A stretch of DNA of 46,553 nt from CAVXYG01 sp963766005 (lineage in GTDB: Bacteria; Actinomycetota; Actinomycetes; S36-B12; GCA-2699445), in NCBI GenBank assembly GCA_963766005.1, contig CAVXYG010000016.1:1-46553 (forward strand), read 5' to 3'. This document shows, in pieces, positions 16,917 to 25,523 of the stretch. Made by a program: the position numbers and the translations under genes. The notes under the pieces are model-generated. The model did not search any database, had not been told where the DNA came from, and saw only the letters and a list, made by a program, of their open reading frames with translations. Position 1 is the first letter of the stretch. Every line of letters starts with the position of its first letter.

Positions 16917-17854
16917 CGTGTCACGTCCGCCCCGCGACGGCTCCGACGGATCGCCACGCCGAGCAGCACCAGCCCCAGCAGGAGCACGACCAGGGGGATC
17001 AGCGGGCCGGCCTGCTCGCCGAGGATCGCATCCAGCGTCCGGGGGACGAAGACGAACAGCCCCAGCAGCCCGACGCCGAGCAGGACCTTGTCGTCCCCTC
17101 GCCCGGCGGCGACGAGGACGGCGATCACCGTCCCGAAGCCCAGCGCCAGCCACCAGTCGTTGCTCGCCGACGCCGTGAGGCCCCCGACATACATGGTTCC
17201 GGCGCCGATGACGTAGGCACCCCAGGGGGGCGGGAGCATGCCTGCCCAGCCCAGCAGCATCCAGACCGTGCCAACGCCCCAGATCGTCAGGCCGTAGGCC
17301 AGCGGTCCCATGAGCAGATCGGCAGACTCCGCGGCGAACGCGAGGCCGGACATCAGCGTCGCCACGACGCCGGCGAACAGCGCGACGTGCTCCAGGACGT
17401 GCCGACGACGGCTCCAGAAGACGGCTGCCACCAGCAGGACAGCCGCAGCCACCGCGAGGGTCGCGTTCTGGGCGCGCCAGTCCAGGACGGCGACGGTCAG
17501 CACTCCGAGGGCCCCCGCGGTCGCTGCTGTGGCCAGGAACCAGGCGAAGTCCCCGAGGTTCCGCACGGCGGGCTCGGGCTGGCGGATCAGCCACGCACCA
17601 GCGAGCGTGAGCAGTCCCGCCAGCACGGCCAGGATCGCGACGCCGCTCCAGCTGGCCAGGCCTTCGCCGTAGGAGAAGACGAGGAACAGCCCGGCGATCA
17701 GCGCCAGCGCGGCGCCGAGGTAGCCGGTCACTACCCAGGGCACGCTGCTGCGGGCGGCGCCTCGCCGTCCTCGCTCTGCCTCCAGCGCGATAATGGCGTG
17801 CGCCTGTTCCGCGGTGATGATGCCGGCGTCCACCCAGCGGTCGACACGGTGCAT
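16913..17854 (-). CDS. DUF2157 polytopic membrane protein
   Basis: 313 residues. The N-terminal 40 residues (VDRWVDAGIITAEQAHAIIALEAER) are the DUF2157 signature, a short helical cytosolic region. About ten hydrophobic segments follow, and the protein ends in a basic tail (RRSRRGADVTR). Function of the family is unknown. ATG 17854; the gene ends in an ATGA overlap with the propeller-like gene, so the two form an operon of their own. Upstream lies a degraded region with a DUF2254 remnant in the opposite orientation. Confidence 0.85.
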   Translation of the reverse strand: MHRVDRWVDAGIITAEQAHAIIALEAERGRRGAARSSVPWVVTGYLGAALALIAGLFLVFSYGEGLASWSGVAILAVLAGLLTLAGAWLIRQPEPAVRNLGDFAWFLATAATAGALGVLTVAVLDWRAQNATLAVAAAVLLVAAVFWSRRRHVLEHVALFAGVVATLMSGLAFAAESADLLMGPLAYGLTIWGVGTVWMLLGWAGMLPPPWGAYVIGAGTMYVGGLTASASNDWWLALGFGTVIAVLVAAGRGDDKVLLGVGLLGLFVFVPRTLDAILGEQAGPLIPLVVLLLGLVLLGVAIRRSRRGADVTR

Positions 17855-18042
17855 GGAGGTCTGCGCGTTGAGCTGGTGCGGGTGCCTCGATCTGGTCCGG
17901 CATCCTTCACCACCCCTTCCGGTGACTGGGTCTGCGGCGCCCGGGTCTACGGCGACGGTGGCAGCGCCGGAGGGCGCTGTGCTAGGGCCAGAATGCCCCC
18001 TGGTGACGCAGAAGCCGACCGCCGACCACCTCCGGACACCGG

Positions 18043-18492
18043 GTGGGCGTCGTCGGTGCCGACCGGGAGCCGCACGGTTCTCGCCGACCCGGTAGCTTCC
18101 GCCAGGGGAGCCCGCCCGAGGGCCGGTGGATCTCCTCCCCGCCCCGTCGCCGCCGGGGCCCTGGCGGTGGCTGGGTGCGAGGCCCGCGGGGCGACGGGCA
18201 ACTGCCCGAGCGCTCGGTGCTCATCGGTCAGGAACGGACCCCGGAGGAGGACCCCGGCTTCGGGTTGCTGCAGCTGAGCGACATCGCGGTCCGGGCCATG
18301 TCCCCGGGCATCAACGACCCGACCACTGCGCAGCATGCGGTCGGCAACCTCGCCAGCCAGCTGTCGCTGCTGGCCGAGACGCCGCTCGGGGCGGATCACC
18401 CGACTCGTGGCGGCGATGGCGAGCCCCGCGTCTGGGAGGCCCGGCGGTCGCTGCCGGAGTACCTCGCGGGCGTGGGCGGACCGGTGATCCGG
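18043..18492 (+). pseudogene. DUF2254 membrane-protein gene, C-terminal fragment
   Basis: The segment reads LIGQERTPEEDPGFGLLQLSDIAVRAMSPGINDPTTAQHAVGNL, the signature soluble part of DUF2254 proteins. A weaker match to the preceding RPGSFRQGSP motif begins near 18090. The N-terminal membrane domain (about 250 residues) is missing and the C-terminus is cut at about 18492, where the sequence passes straight into a TetR fragment on the other strand. No start codon or ribosome site suits the fragment. Confidence 0.7.
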
Positions 18493-18499
18493 ACCGCCG

Positions 18500-18664
18500 C
18501 CCCAGGGAGAGCTCGTCGAGGATCTCCTGCTGGTCCGCGAAGTGCCGGTACGACACGATGGTGGACGCTGCGACCGCGCCGGCCCGGCGGCGCATCGACA
18601 GCGCGTGTGGACCCTCCTGCGCCAGGATCGCGCTGGCGTGGTCCAGGATTGCGGGCCGCGCCAC
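18500..18664 (-). pseudogene. TetR-family regulator, N-terminal HTH fragment
   Basis: From ATG 18664 the frame gives the classic TetR DNA-binding domain: ILDHASAILAQEGPHALSMRR, then AGAVAASTIVSYRHFADQQEILDEL. The ligand-binding domain is absent; after about residue 54 the frame runs antisense through the DUF2254 remnant. The HTH has an odd glycine/valine spacing (the ligature SxxxLYxHF is SYRHF here), so it may already be inactive. A deletion that fused the two convergent genes would explain the arrangement. Confidence 0.65.
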
Positions 18665-18740
18665 CCGGACAGCCCCCGCGTCGAGCGCGGCTGGTCCGGG
18701 TGACGGTCAGGGCACGGGGGCCGGGCGTTGTCGCCCGCGA

Positions 18741-20201
18741 TCAGCTGTCGGACGCCGGCCCTGCGGGACGGCTGGACCGCCTGCGGCCCGCGTTCGCCCG
18801 CTGCCGGCTGCTGGAATCCGATGCCGAGGGGGTTCGGGGCGCTGCCGACCGCTGCGGCTGCCGAGGGGTCGCGCTCGCCGGGGAGGAAGGATGCGCCGCA
18901 CCTGAGGTTCGGGTGCCGCCGCCGGAACGGCGCGGCCGACCGCCGGCCGCTCCTCGGGAGTTGCGTGCTCGTTCTTGGGCCGGCGCGGCTACCGGGACGA
19001 CGGTCCGCGGCGCGCTGGGGCCCGAGATGTCGCTGATGGCGCTGTCCCCGGAGCGCACGTGCCGGTGCGTGGGCTTGATCGAGGCGCGGCGCATCAGGTC
19101 CGCCACGTCCTTGCGCTGCTCGGAGGTGGCGAGCGTGACCACGACCCCGCCGGCACCGGCCCGCGCCGTCCGACCGGATCGGTGCAGGTATGCCTTGTGC
19201 TCGGCCGGCGGGTCGATATGGACCACCAGGCTGATGTCGTCGACGTGGATGCCGCGCGCGGCGATGTCGGTCGCCACCAGGACCCGCACCTCGCCGTCGG
19301 CGAAGGCGGCGAGGTTGCGCTGGCGCGCCGCTTGGCTCAGGTTGCCGTGCAGGTCCACGGTGTGGATCCCGGCCGCGGTGAGGGTGCGCGCCCAGCGCCG
19401 CGCCTGGTGCTTGGTGCGCGCGAAGGCCAGGGTTCGGCCGTGGCCGCCCACCAACTGCTGCACGATGTCGGCCCGCTCGGCGGTGGACACGGTGAAGACG
19501 TGGTGGTGCATCGCGGGGACCGGCGAGGCGGCCGAATCGACCTCGTGCGTCACCGGGCTGCGCAGGTAGCGCCGCGCCAGTACGTCCACGCCGGAATCCA
19601 GCGTTGCCGAGAACAGCAGCCGCTGGCCCTGCTTGGGGGTCTGGTCCAGCAGTCGCTTCACCTCGGGGAGGAACCCGAGATCGGCCATGTGGTCGGCCTC
19701 GTCGAGCACGGTCACCGAGACCGCCTCGAGGCTCAGGTGCCCCTGCTTGATCAGGTCGGCGAGGCGGCCGGGAGTGGCCACGACGATGTCGGCGCCCTTG
19801 GCCAGAGCAGTGACCTGCGGGTTCTGGTTCACGCCGCCGAAGACGGTCCTGGTGCGCAGGCCGACCGCGGCGGCCAGCGGCGACACGGTGGCGTCCACCT
19901 GCACCGCCAGTTCGCGGGTCGGCACGAGCACGAGCCCGCGGGGCCGGCGCGGCTTGGAGCGTGCGCCCGCCAACGCGGAGACCAGCGGCAGCGCGAAGGC
20001 GACGGTCTTGCCGCTGCCGGTGCGCCCGCGGCCGAGCACGTCGCGACCGGCCAGGGAGTCCGGCAGCGTCGCTGCCTGGATGGGGAACGGCGTGTCGATG
20101 CCGGAAGCGGACAGGGAGGCGACCAGCGGATCGGCGACGCCGAGGTCGGCGAACGTCGAGGCGGGTCGGGGAGCGGATGCCACGGGGGCGGGTGAAGTCA
20201 C
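18741..20201 (-). CDS. DEAD-box ATP-dependent RNA helicase
   Basis: 486 residues. Q-motif region FADLGVADPLVASLSASGIDTPFPIQ at 16-42, motif I GRGRTGSGKT near 56-65, Ia PTRELAVQ, II DEADH (last residue His rather than Asp), III SAT, V/VI RGIHVDD and HRSGRTARAG. The C-terminal 100 residues are a disordered Arg/Ser/Pro-rich tail with RGAAGGRPRRSGGGTR, which resembles the RNA-binding tails of RhlE/DeaD proteins. It should remodel RNA or ribosome precursors. The start is GTG 20201 with GGA nearby. Motif II as DEAD-H is seen in some active members; no frameshift. The gene is alone on this strand with decayed genes after it. Confidence 0.93.
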   Translation of the reverse strand: MTSPAPVASAPRPASTFADLGVADPLVASLSASGIDTPFPIQAATLPDSLAGRDVLGRGRTGSGKTVAFALPLVSALAGARSKPRRPRGLVLVPTRELAVQVDATVSPLAAAVGLRTRTVFGGVNQNPQVTALAKGADIVVATPGRLADLIKQGHLSLEAVSVTVLDEADHMADLGFLPEVKRLLDQTPKQGQRLLFSATLDSGVDVLARRYLRSPVTHEVDSAASPVPAMHHHVFTVSTAERADIVQQLVGGHGRTLAFARTKHQARRWARTLTAAGIHTVDLHGNLSQAARQRNLAAFADGEVRVLVATDIAARGIHVDDISLVVHIDPPAEHKAYLHRSGRTARAGAGGVVVTLATSEQRKDVADLMRRASIKPTHRHVRSGDSAISDISGPSAPRTVVPVAAPAQERARNSRGAAGGRPRRSGGGTRTSGAAHPSSPASATPRQPQRSAAPRTPSASDSSSRQRANAGRRRSSRPAGPASDS

Positions 20202-20406
20202 AGAGATCCTGAACGTCGAGTGGAGTGGCCGCAGATGCCGGGCCCAACTCGCGAAGGGATTGCCGTGAACGGCGTCGAAGCAAACGACCGGGTCTGCGAC
20301 GGTGGCCGCGGACCATGTGTGCCGTGCAGAGACGGCTCGTGATGAGTGTACCCGTGATCCGGCCGGCTGAACCCCCGGGCGCCCATGCCGGCGCTGCGCA
20401 TGGGAT

Positions 20407-22356
20407 TCAGCCGGCGTCGATCCGGGCGAGGACGGGTCGGTGGTCGGAGACCTCGACCTCCACCACCGCGTTCGGCGCCACGAGGTTCAGGTCCGGTGTC
20501 GCGAAGAGGTAGTCGCTGCAGTTGTCGTTGCTCGTCGGCAGCGTGCACAGCGCGGTCGGCTGGGTCGTGGCGAAGCCGGCATCGAGGAAGAGCTCCAGGT
20601 TGCTGATGATCTTGGGCGGGCTCTCGGTCGCGTCGGCGTACTCGTTGCGGGGGTTGAGATCGCCCGCGAGGATCGTCGCGGGCGATGCGGCCCAGTCGTG
20701 GAGGATCTGCTGCATCTGGTCCAGCCGCGACTGCTCGCCGGCCTCGCTGTTGCGCGCCTGCAGATGCATCGCGTAGACAACGGTGCCGTCGGCCAGCTCG
20801 GCGCGGATCGCAGAGCGCCGCTGGGCGCCTCCCTGCTGGCCCAGGTCGAGATCGCGCACCTGCGTCACGGGGATCCTGGTGATCAGGGCATTGCCGAACT
20901 GCCGGTCGGCGGCCGGGGTGTAGTGGATGGTGAGGTCGGTGTTCGCCCGCAGCCACGCGTCGAAGTCCGCCATCGCCGTCAACGGCCACCCGCGTGCCAC
21001 CTCCTGCAGTGCCACGACATCGGCGTCGAGCCCGACGACCGCGGCCGCGACCTCCCGGAAGGCCAGCCGCCCGGTCTCGGCATGCTGGCCCTGTCCGGTG
21101 TTGTAGGTCGCCACGGACAGTTCGCCCGGCCGCGGGTCGCCGGCGGCCAACCCGGCGTCGGGTCCCGGCAGCACAGATCCACCCACGACCCCGAAGTGCA
21201 CGGTCGCGGCGAGCACCACGGCGCCCGCGGCGGTGAGCAGCGTCGCGGGGAGGTGCAGCCTGCTGGGCGCGGCGTAGTGGTAGGTCGACCCGGGGGACGT
21301 CGATCGACGCAGGAAGGGCAGGCACGCCACGACGACGGCGATCACCGGCAGCCATCGATTGTCGATCGGCAGTGGGAGCTCGTAGTGCATCGGGTAGAGC
21401 AGCAGCAGGACGAACATCGCCATCCAGGCCGCCGTCGCCGTTCCCGCATGGCGCCACGGCGACCGTGCGGTGGCGGCGGCGTGGATGGCCGACTGGCGCA
21501 GCAGCAGGGGGACCGCGACGGTCGCCGCCGCCGCCAGGAGCAGCACCGGCGGGCCGGTGAGCCAGGCCATCCCCAGCGTTGCCAGCAGCACGACGGCGGC
21601 CGGTGCCCACCAGACGACCCGGCCCCGCTGCCACCCCAGCACGAGCATCGCGAGTGCGACGGCACCGATCTGCACGGCGACGGCCACCGAGAGCGGGACT
21701 GCGGCGGCGGAGCCGACGAAGGCCGGCGAGGTCCACAGCAGCAGCTGCGGCATGAGCAGGATCGTCCAGGTCCAAACCGGCGCAGCGCGCTCCCGCAGGG
21801 CTGCCGCGGATCCGGGGCCGAACGCGGGGGCGAACACGGCCAGCATGAGCAGCGGCACGACCAGGCTGGGGTCCAGCCAGGCGCCCCATCCGGCGGACCA
21901 GACCACATCGTCGGTGGCGCGCCAGGCCCGCAGCGCGACATCGAGGCCGAGCCCGACCAGTGTTCCGCTGGCGAGCGCGTCCGGTCCGAATCCGCCCGAG
22001 ACGACCCGTGGCAGCAGCGCCGTGATTGCGACGAGGCCGAGCGCGACCGCGGCGACGGCGGCCGCCAGCGACGGGGCTGCCTGCAGGACAAGTCGGGCGG
22101 CGAGGAGTGCCACGACCAGCACGATCGGCGCTCGGGCGCCCAGGGCTCCGCGCACGACCGGATAGGCCAGCGGGGCCAGGAAGACGGCCAGCAGCACCAG
22201 AGGCGTGAGGGCGAAGCCCAGCGAGCCGACCAGGTGGTAGCCGAGCGGGAAGAGCGCGCGCAGGCACTGCAGCAGGACCTCCAGCGCAGCGGCGAAACCC
22301 AGCACCTGCGCCGCCGGCAGCCCGGCGGGAGCGCGTCCGGTCGGGGCGACGGTCAC
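20407..22356 (-). CDS. Polytopic membrane protein with C-terminal endonuclease/exonuclease/phosphatase domain
   Basis: 649 residues from GTG 22356 (GGGAGCGGGG upstream). The first 380 residues contain about ten to eleven hydrophobic segments. The last 250 residues are an EEP-superfamily domain: VATYNTGQG, DVVALQEVARGW, HLQARNSEAGEQ, ILAGDLNPRNEYAD and a final SDHRPVLARI, which supply the metal-binding Asn, Glu, Asp and His. By topology the EEP domain is probably outside the membrane, as in EEP proteins acting on lipids or extracellular nucleic acids. It is the third gene after the acyltransferase and VanZ genes, so a phospholipid or cell-envelope role is plausible but not shown. Confidence 0.88.
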   Translation of the reverse strand: MTVAPTGRAPAGLPAAQVLGFAAALEVLLQCLRALFPLGYHLVGSLGFALTPLVLLAVFLAPLAYPVVRGALGARAPIVLVVALLAARLVLQAAPSLAAAVAAVALGLVAITALLPRVVSGGFGPDALASGTLVGLGLDVALRAWRATDDVVWSAGWGAWLDPSLVVPLLMLAVFAPAFGPGSAAALRERAAPVWTWTILLMPQLLLWTSPAFVGSAAAVPLSVAVAVQIGAVALAMLVLGWQRGRVVWWAPAAVVLLATLGMAWLTGPPVLLLAAAATVAVPLLLRQSAIHAAATARSPWRHAGTATAAWMAMFVLLLLYPMHYELPLPIDNRWLPVIAVVVACLPFLRRSTSPGSTYHYAAPSRLHLPATLLTAAGAVVLAATVHFGVVGGSVLPGPDAGLAAGDPRPGELSVATYNTGQGQHAETGRLAFREVAAAVVGLDADVVALQEVARGWPLTAMADFDAWLRANTDLTIHYTPAADRQFGNALITRIPVTQVRDLDLGQQGGAQRRSAIRAELADGTVVYAMHLQARNSEAGEQSRLDQMQQILHDWAASPATILAGDLNPRNEYADATESPPKIISNLELFLDAGFATTQPTALCTLPTSNDNCSDYLFATPDLNLVAPNAVVEVEVSDHRPVLARIDAG

Positions 22357-22459
22357 AGCCCCGCTCCCGGTCCGCTGCGAGCGGGAGCGGGGCCGTGCGC
22401 GGCGGGGGGACGGCGTCGCCGTCCAGGTCCGTTGCCGCGGTGTGCCGGCCACCAGCCCG

Positions 22460-22819
22460 TCATGGGGACGCCCGGGCCGCGTCGGACCGGCGTGCCCAGG
22501 CCTGTCCGAGCCACAGCCCGAGCACGATGCCGCAGGCATCGGCCACGACGTCCCAGGCCTCGGCCCCGCGGCTCGCCAGCAGCGTTCCCTGGATGATTTC
22601 GCTGAGCACGGCCTGGACCGCGAGCCCGGCGGCCAGCCACCGAACCGGGATGCCGGCCCGAACGCCGAGTACTGCGACGACGCCGAAGAGCAGGACATGC
22701 ACGGCCTTATCCAAGGGCAGACCCCCGGGGCCCGACGGGGGCCTCGGGGCGTAGAGCGCCCAGAATTGCGCGGCGACGGCGAACCAGAAGACCGCCGACC
22801 AGAGCGTTCGGCCCGTCAC
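22460..22819 (-). CDS. VanZ-like membrane protein
   Basis: 119 residues, four hydrophobic segments (SAVFWFAVAAQFWALYA, AVHVLLFGVVAVLGV, WLAAGLAVQAVLSEIIQG, VVADACGIVLGLWLG). The KAVHVLLFG and SEIIQG...AWDVVADACGIVLG motifs are those of the VanZ/YfgM-like family (PF04892). Start is GTG 22819 overlapping the acyltransferase stop by four bases (GTGA), so translation is coupled. In VanZ proteins outside glycopeptide-resistance operons the role is unclear; teicoplanin resistance should not be assumed from this homology. Confidence 0.85.
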   Translation of the reverse strand: MTGRTLWSAVFWFAVAAQFWALYAPRPPSGPGGLPLDKAVHVLLFGVVAVLGVRAGIPVRWLAAGLAVQAVLSEIIQGTLLASRGAEAWDVVADACGIVLGLWLGQAWARRSDAARASP

Positions 22820-23571
22820 TGGTCCTGATCGGGTGCGTCGGGACGCGCGGCACGGGCCGCCGCCTCCCGCTCCTCCATCTCGGCCAGGGTCGGCGCACTG
22901 CCGCCGAGGCGGGCCGGCCACCACCAGGTGCCCGGCGGCGGAGTCTGCGGGTACTGCTCAAGGGTGAGGTCGAGCAGGGCTTCGAGGCGCTGCCGGAACT
23001 CGGCCATCACCTCATCGACGTCGTCGTCCTTCGTGGGATACATGGGCTCGCCGACCATCAGCGAGACGATGACGCCGCGCTCCATCTCTCGCTTGTGACC
23101 CTTCGTCCACAGCCGTTGGCCGCCGAAAGTGATCATCGGGATCAGGGGGACCTCGGCCTCGCCCGCCATCCTGGCCGCGCCGTTCTTCATGGTCTTGATC
23201 TCGAAGGACTGGCTGATCGTCGCCTCGGGGAAGACGCCCACGACCTCGCCGTTGCGCAGCCACTCCACCGCACTGGCGTAGGCGCCGCCACCGGCCGACC
23301 GATCCACGGGGATGTGGTGCATCGAGCGCATGATCGGGCCCGAGACGGGGTGGTCGAACGTCGACTTCTTCGCCATGAAGCGCACCAGCCGGTTGCTGGG
23401 CCGCGCCGCCCGGCCGCAGAAGATGAAGTCCAGATAGGACACGTGGTTGCTGGCCAGCACTGCGCCGCCCTGTTTGGGCACATGCTCGCCGCCGTGCAGC
23501 GTGAACTTGAGATTGAGCAGCGAAAAGGCGCCGTAGGCGCTCATGATCACCGGGGGATACACGACGTCCAT
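22816..23571 (-). CDS. 1-acyl-sn-glycerol-3-phosphate acyltransferase (PlsC-like)
   Basis: 251 residues from ATG 23571. The acyltransferase motifs are present in order: block I NHVSYLD (NHxxxxD), block II region RLVRFMAKKSTFDHP, block III VVGVFPEATIS (FPEG-like, here FPEA) and block IV PLIPMITFGG. It should transfer an acyl chain to lysophosphatidic acid at the inner face of the membrane. The C-terminal 40 residues are Pro/Glu/Ala-rich. A longer upstream frame to 23682 exists but adds only Arg/Gly-rich sequence. It heads a three-gene operon with VanZ and the EEP protein. The FPEA instead of FPEG is a visible oddity. Confidence 0.92.
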   Translation of the reverse strand: MDVVYPPVIMSAYGAFSLLNLKFTLHGGEHVPKQGGAVLASNHVSYLDFIFCGRAARPSNRLVRFMAKKSTFDHPVSGPIMRSMHHIPVDRSAGGGAYASAVEWLRNGEVVGVFPEATISQSFEIKTMKNGAARMAGEAEVPLIPMITFGGQRLWTKGHKREMERGVIVSLMVGEPMYPTKDDDVDEVMAEFRQRLEALLDLTLEQYPQTPPPGTWWWPARLGGSAPTLAEMEEREAAARAARPDAPDQDQ

Positions 23572-23739
23572 GGCGGCACAGTAGCCGTCGGCTCCGCGCT
23601 GTCGCGTGCTGCCCGGGTCGACAGGGCCGCGCCGGTGCCCGAGTCTGCTCTCCAGCGGAGTTGGGCCCGTGTCGGCCGCCACCGGCGGTATCGTGGTAGC
23701 GAACGGTCAAGCGTATGACCAGGATTCCCGGAGCAAGCG

Positions 23740-24981
23740 TTGTCACAGGACCAGCCGCAGCCGAAGCAGGGCGTCCCAGCATCGGCGCAGAACCCCACCG
23801 CGGACCGGGGCAGCCCCGGCGCTGTCCGTTCCCCCGGGTCGCTGGCACTGTGGACGATCCCCGATCCCGCCGACCCCCGATTGCTGCCGCCGTGGTTCCG
23901 GCGCGCGGTGGTCATGGTGATCATCCTGGTGATCGCGTCGCAGGCCGCGCTCTGGGGCTTCAGCCGACTGACGAGCTTCTGGTTCACGATCTTCTTCGCG
24001 TTCTTCCTCGGCCTGGCGATGGAACCGGTCGTCAACCGGCTGGCGGAGCGCGGTATCAAGCGCGGACTGGGGACGTTCATCGTGATGGGCGGCCTCATCG
24101 GCGGCACCGTGATCTTCTTCTGGGTCTTCGGTGCCCTGCTCGCCGAGCAGCTCGCCGGCCTGATCCGGAGCGTGCCGGACCTCATCCAGACGGGGATCGT
24201 GTGGATCAACGACACCTTCGATACTGATCTGAATCAGAACGAGATCCTCGATGCCGTCGGCCTATCGGTCTCCGACCTGGCCAGCTACGCAGCAGATGTC
24301 GGGCTCGGCCTGATCAGCATCCTGTTCTCGGCGGTCGGAGCCGTCTTCAGCCTCTTCACGGTGCTGCTGTTCGCGTTCTACTTCACGGCCGACGGCCCGC
24401 GGTTGCGCCGCACCGTGGCGTCATGGATGCGGCCCGAGCGGCAGCGCACGTTCCTCACGGTGTGGGAGATCAGCACGCAGAAGGCCGGCGGCTACGTGAT
24501 CTCGCGCGGCATCATGGCCGTCATCAGCGCCATCTTCCACGGCATCGTCTTCTACGTCATCGATCTGCCGTACTGGTTGCCGATGGCGCTCTGGGTCGGC
24601 ATGGTCTCGCAGTTCATCCCGACGATCGGTACCTATCTCGCGGGGGCGCTGCCCATCATCCTGGCGCTTGCCGAAGGGGACTGGGTGATGGCGCTGATCG
24701 TGCTGATCGCCGTCACGGCGTACCAGCAGGTCGAGAACTACTACGTCCAGCCACGCGTCACGCAATCCACCCTGGAGATCCACGCCGCGGTCGCCTTCGG
24801 CTCGGTCATCGTGGGGGCGACGCTGTTCGGGGCGACCGGGGCGTTGCTGGCCATCCCGGTCGTGGCCACGCTGCAGGCCATAGCCGAGACCTATGGCAAG
24901 CGGTATCAGTTGGTCCCTGAGTTGCAGGGTCCCCAAGACGCGCTCGAGCGGCCGCAGGAGAACCCCTCGGGGCAGAGCTAA
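23740..24981 (+). CDS. AI-2E family transporter (PerM/YdiK-like permease)
   Basis: 413 residues from TTG 23740 (GGAGC seven bases upstream). A 50-residue cytosolic start precedes eight or so hydrophobic segments. The family pattern is clear: FWFTIFFAFFLGLAMEPVVNRLAERG near 83-108, the SGLG-like mid part, and the C-terminal IGTYLAGALPIILAL...QQVENYYVQPRV...EIHAAVAFGSVIVGATLFGATGALLAIPVVATLQAI, which is the signature of PF01594. Family members export small molecules or ions; AI-2 export itself has been shown only for TqsA. Divergent from the acyltransferase operon, sharing the 23572-23739 promoter region. Confidence 0.93.
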   Translation: MSQDQPQPKQGVPASAQNPTADRGSPGAVRSPGSLALWTIPDPADPRLLPPWFRRAVVMVIILVIASQAALWGFSRLTSFWFTIFFAFFLGLAMEPVVNRLAERGIKRGLGTFIVMGGLIGGTVIFFWVFGALLAEQLAGLIRSVPDLIQTGIVWINDTFDTDLNQNEILDAVGLSVSDLASYAADVGLGLISILFSAVGAVFSLFTVLLFAFYFTADGPRLRRTVASWMRPERQRTFLTVWEISTQKAGGYVISRGIMAVISAIFHGIVFYVIDLPYWLPMALWVGMVSQFIPTIGTYLAGALPIILALAEGDWVMALIVLIAVTAYQQVENYYVQPRVTQSTLEIHAAVAFGSVIVGATLFGATGALLAIPVVATLQAIAETYGKRYQLVPELQGPQDALERPQENPSGQS

Positions 24982-24998
24982 GGGCACAGAACCCCCCG

Positions 24999-25024
24999 GT
25001 CCACCAGGCCGCGGCGTGGTGGAC
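24999..25024. terminator. Bidirectional hairpin terminator
   Basis: GTCCACCA, ten-base loop, TGGTGGAC: a perfect eight-base-pair stem between two genes that converge (24981 plus, 25036 minus). No U-run follows, as is usual in actinobacteria. Confidence 0.7.
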
Positions 25025-25035
25025 GTGCGCAGCGG

Positions 25036-25404
25036 CTAGATCAGCGCAGCGGTCCGGGATCCGGTCTCGGACATCATGACGAGTGCCTTGTCGTCCGGGC
25101 GGACCCCGTGCAGCTGATCGGCGAGGAGGAGAAGGCCGCCGGCAGCGGCTGCGGCGTCCACGTAGGCGATGCGGCGGGTGATGGTGGGTGCTGCATCGGC
25201 CCGGCGCTCGGCGACGACGGCGATGGCTGCCATCCGGTTGGCCCAGGAGCGCGTCGGTTGACCGGCCTCCTGCAGGAGCCGTTCCGCTGCCACCGCATGC
25301 TCGGTCAACAACGGGTGGTCGGCCGTCGCGACAGCGTCGTGCAACGCCTGCTCGGCAGCGGTCCACTGGTTCGTGGTGCGGGTGGGCAGCAGTGCAACGG
25401 TCAT
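25036..25404 (-). CDS. Small soluble protein of unknown function
   Basis: 122 residues from ATG 25404, which has GGGAGG seven bases upstream. Mostly helical and soluble: TAAEQALHDAVATADHPLL, RLLQEAGQPTRSWANRMAAIAVV, then YVDAAAAAGGLLLLADQLHGV near the end. No signal peptide; the Ala/Leu run near residues 90-105 is too short and charged around it to be a clear membrane helix. I recognise no family. It stands alone, divergent from the enoyl-CoA hydratase with a 119-base shared upstream region. Confidence 0.7.
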   Translation of the reverse strand: MTVALLPTRTTNQWTAAEQALHDAVATADHPLLTEHAVAAERLLQEAGQPTRSWANRMAAIAVVAERRADAAPTITRRIAYVDAAAAAGGLLLLADQLHGVRPDDKALVMMSETGSRTAALI

Positions 25405-25523
25405 CCAACCTCCCTGGTCGCTACCTGAGGTATGCCCGCCTCTGCGGGCCGCCAAACCCCACGGCTGCCGTCGCTCAGGGTGCGTGGCAGGCTGAGGCGA
25501 AGCACCAGCACGGGAGGTTCGCC

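Noticed and set aside
20440..22596. Open frame of about 700 codons on the plus strand
   Set aside because: Antisense to the EEP membrane protein; Gly/Arg/Gln/His-rich shadow.
22460..22819. Glycopeptide resistance from VanZ
   Set aside because: VanZ-like domains are widespread and no vanHAX genes are present.
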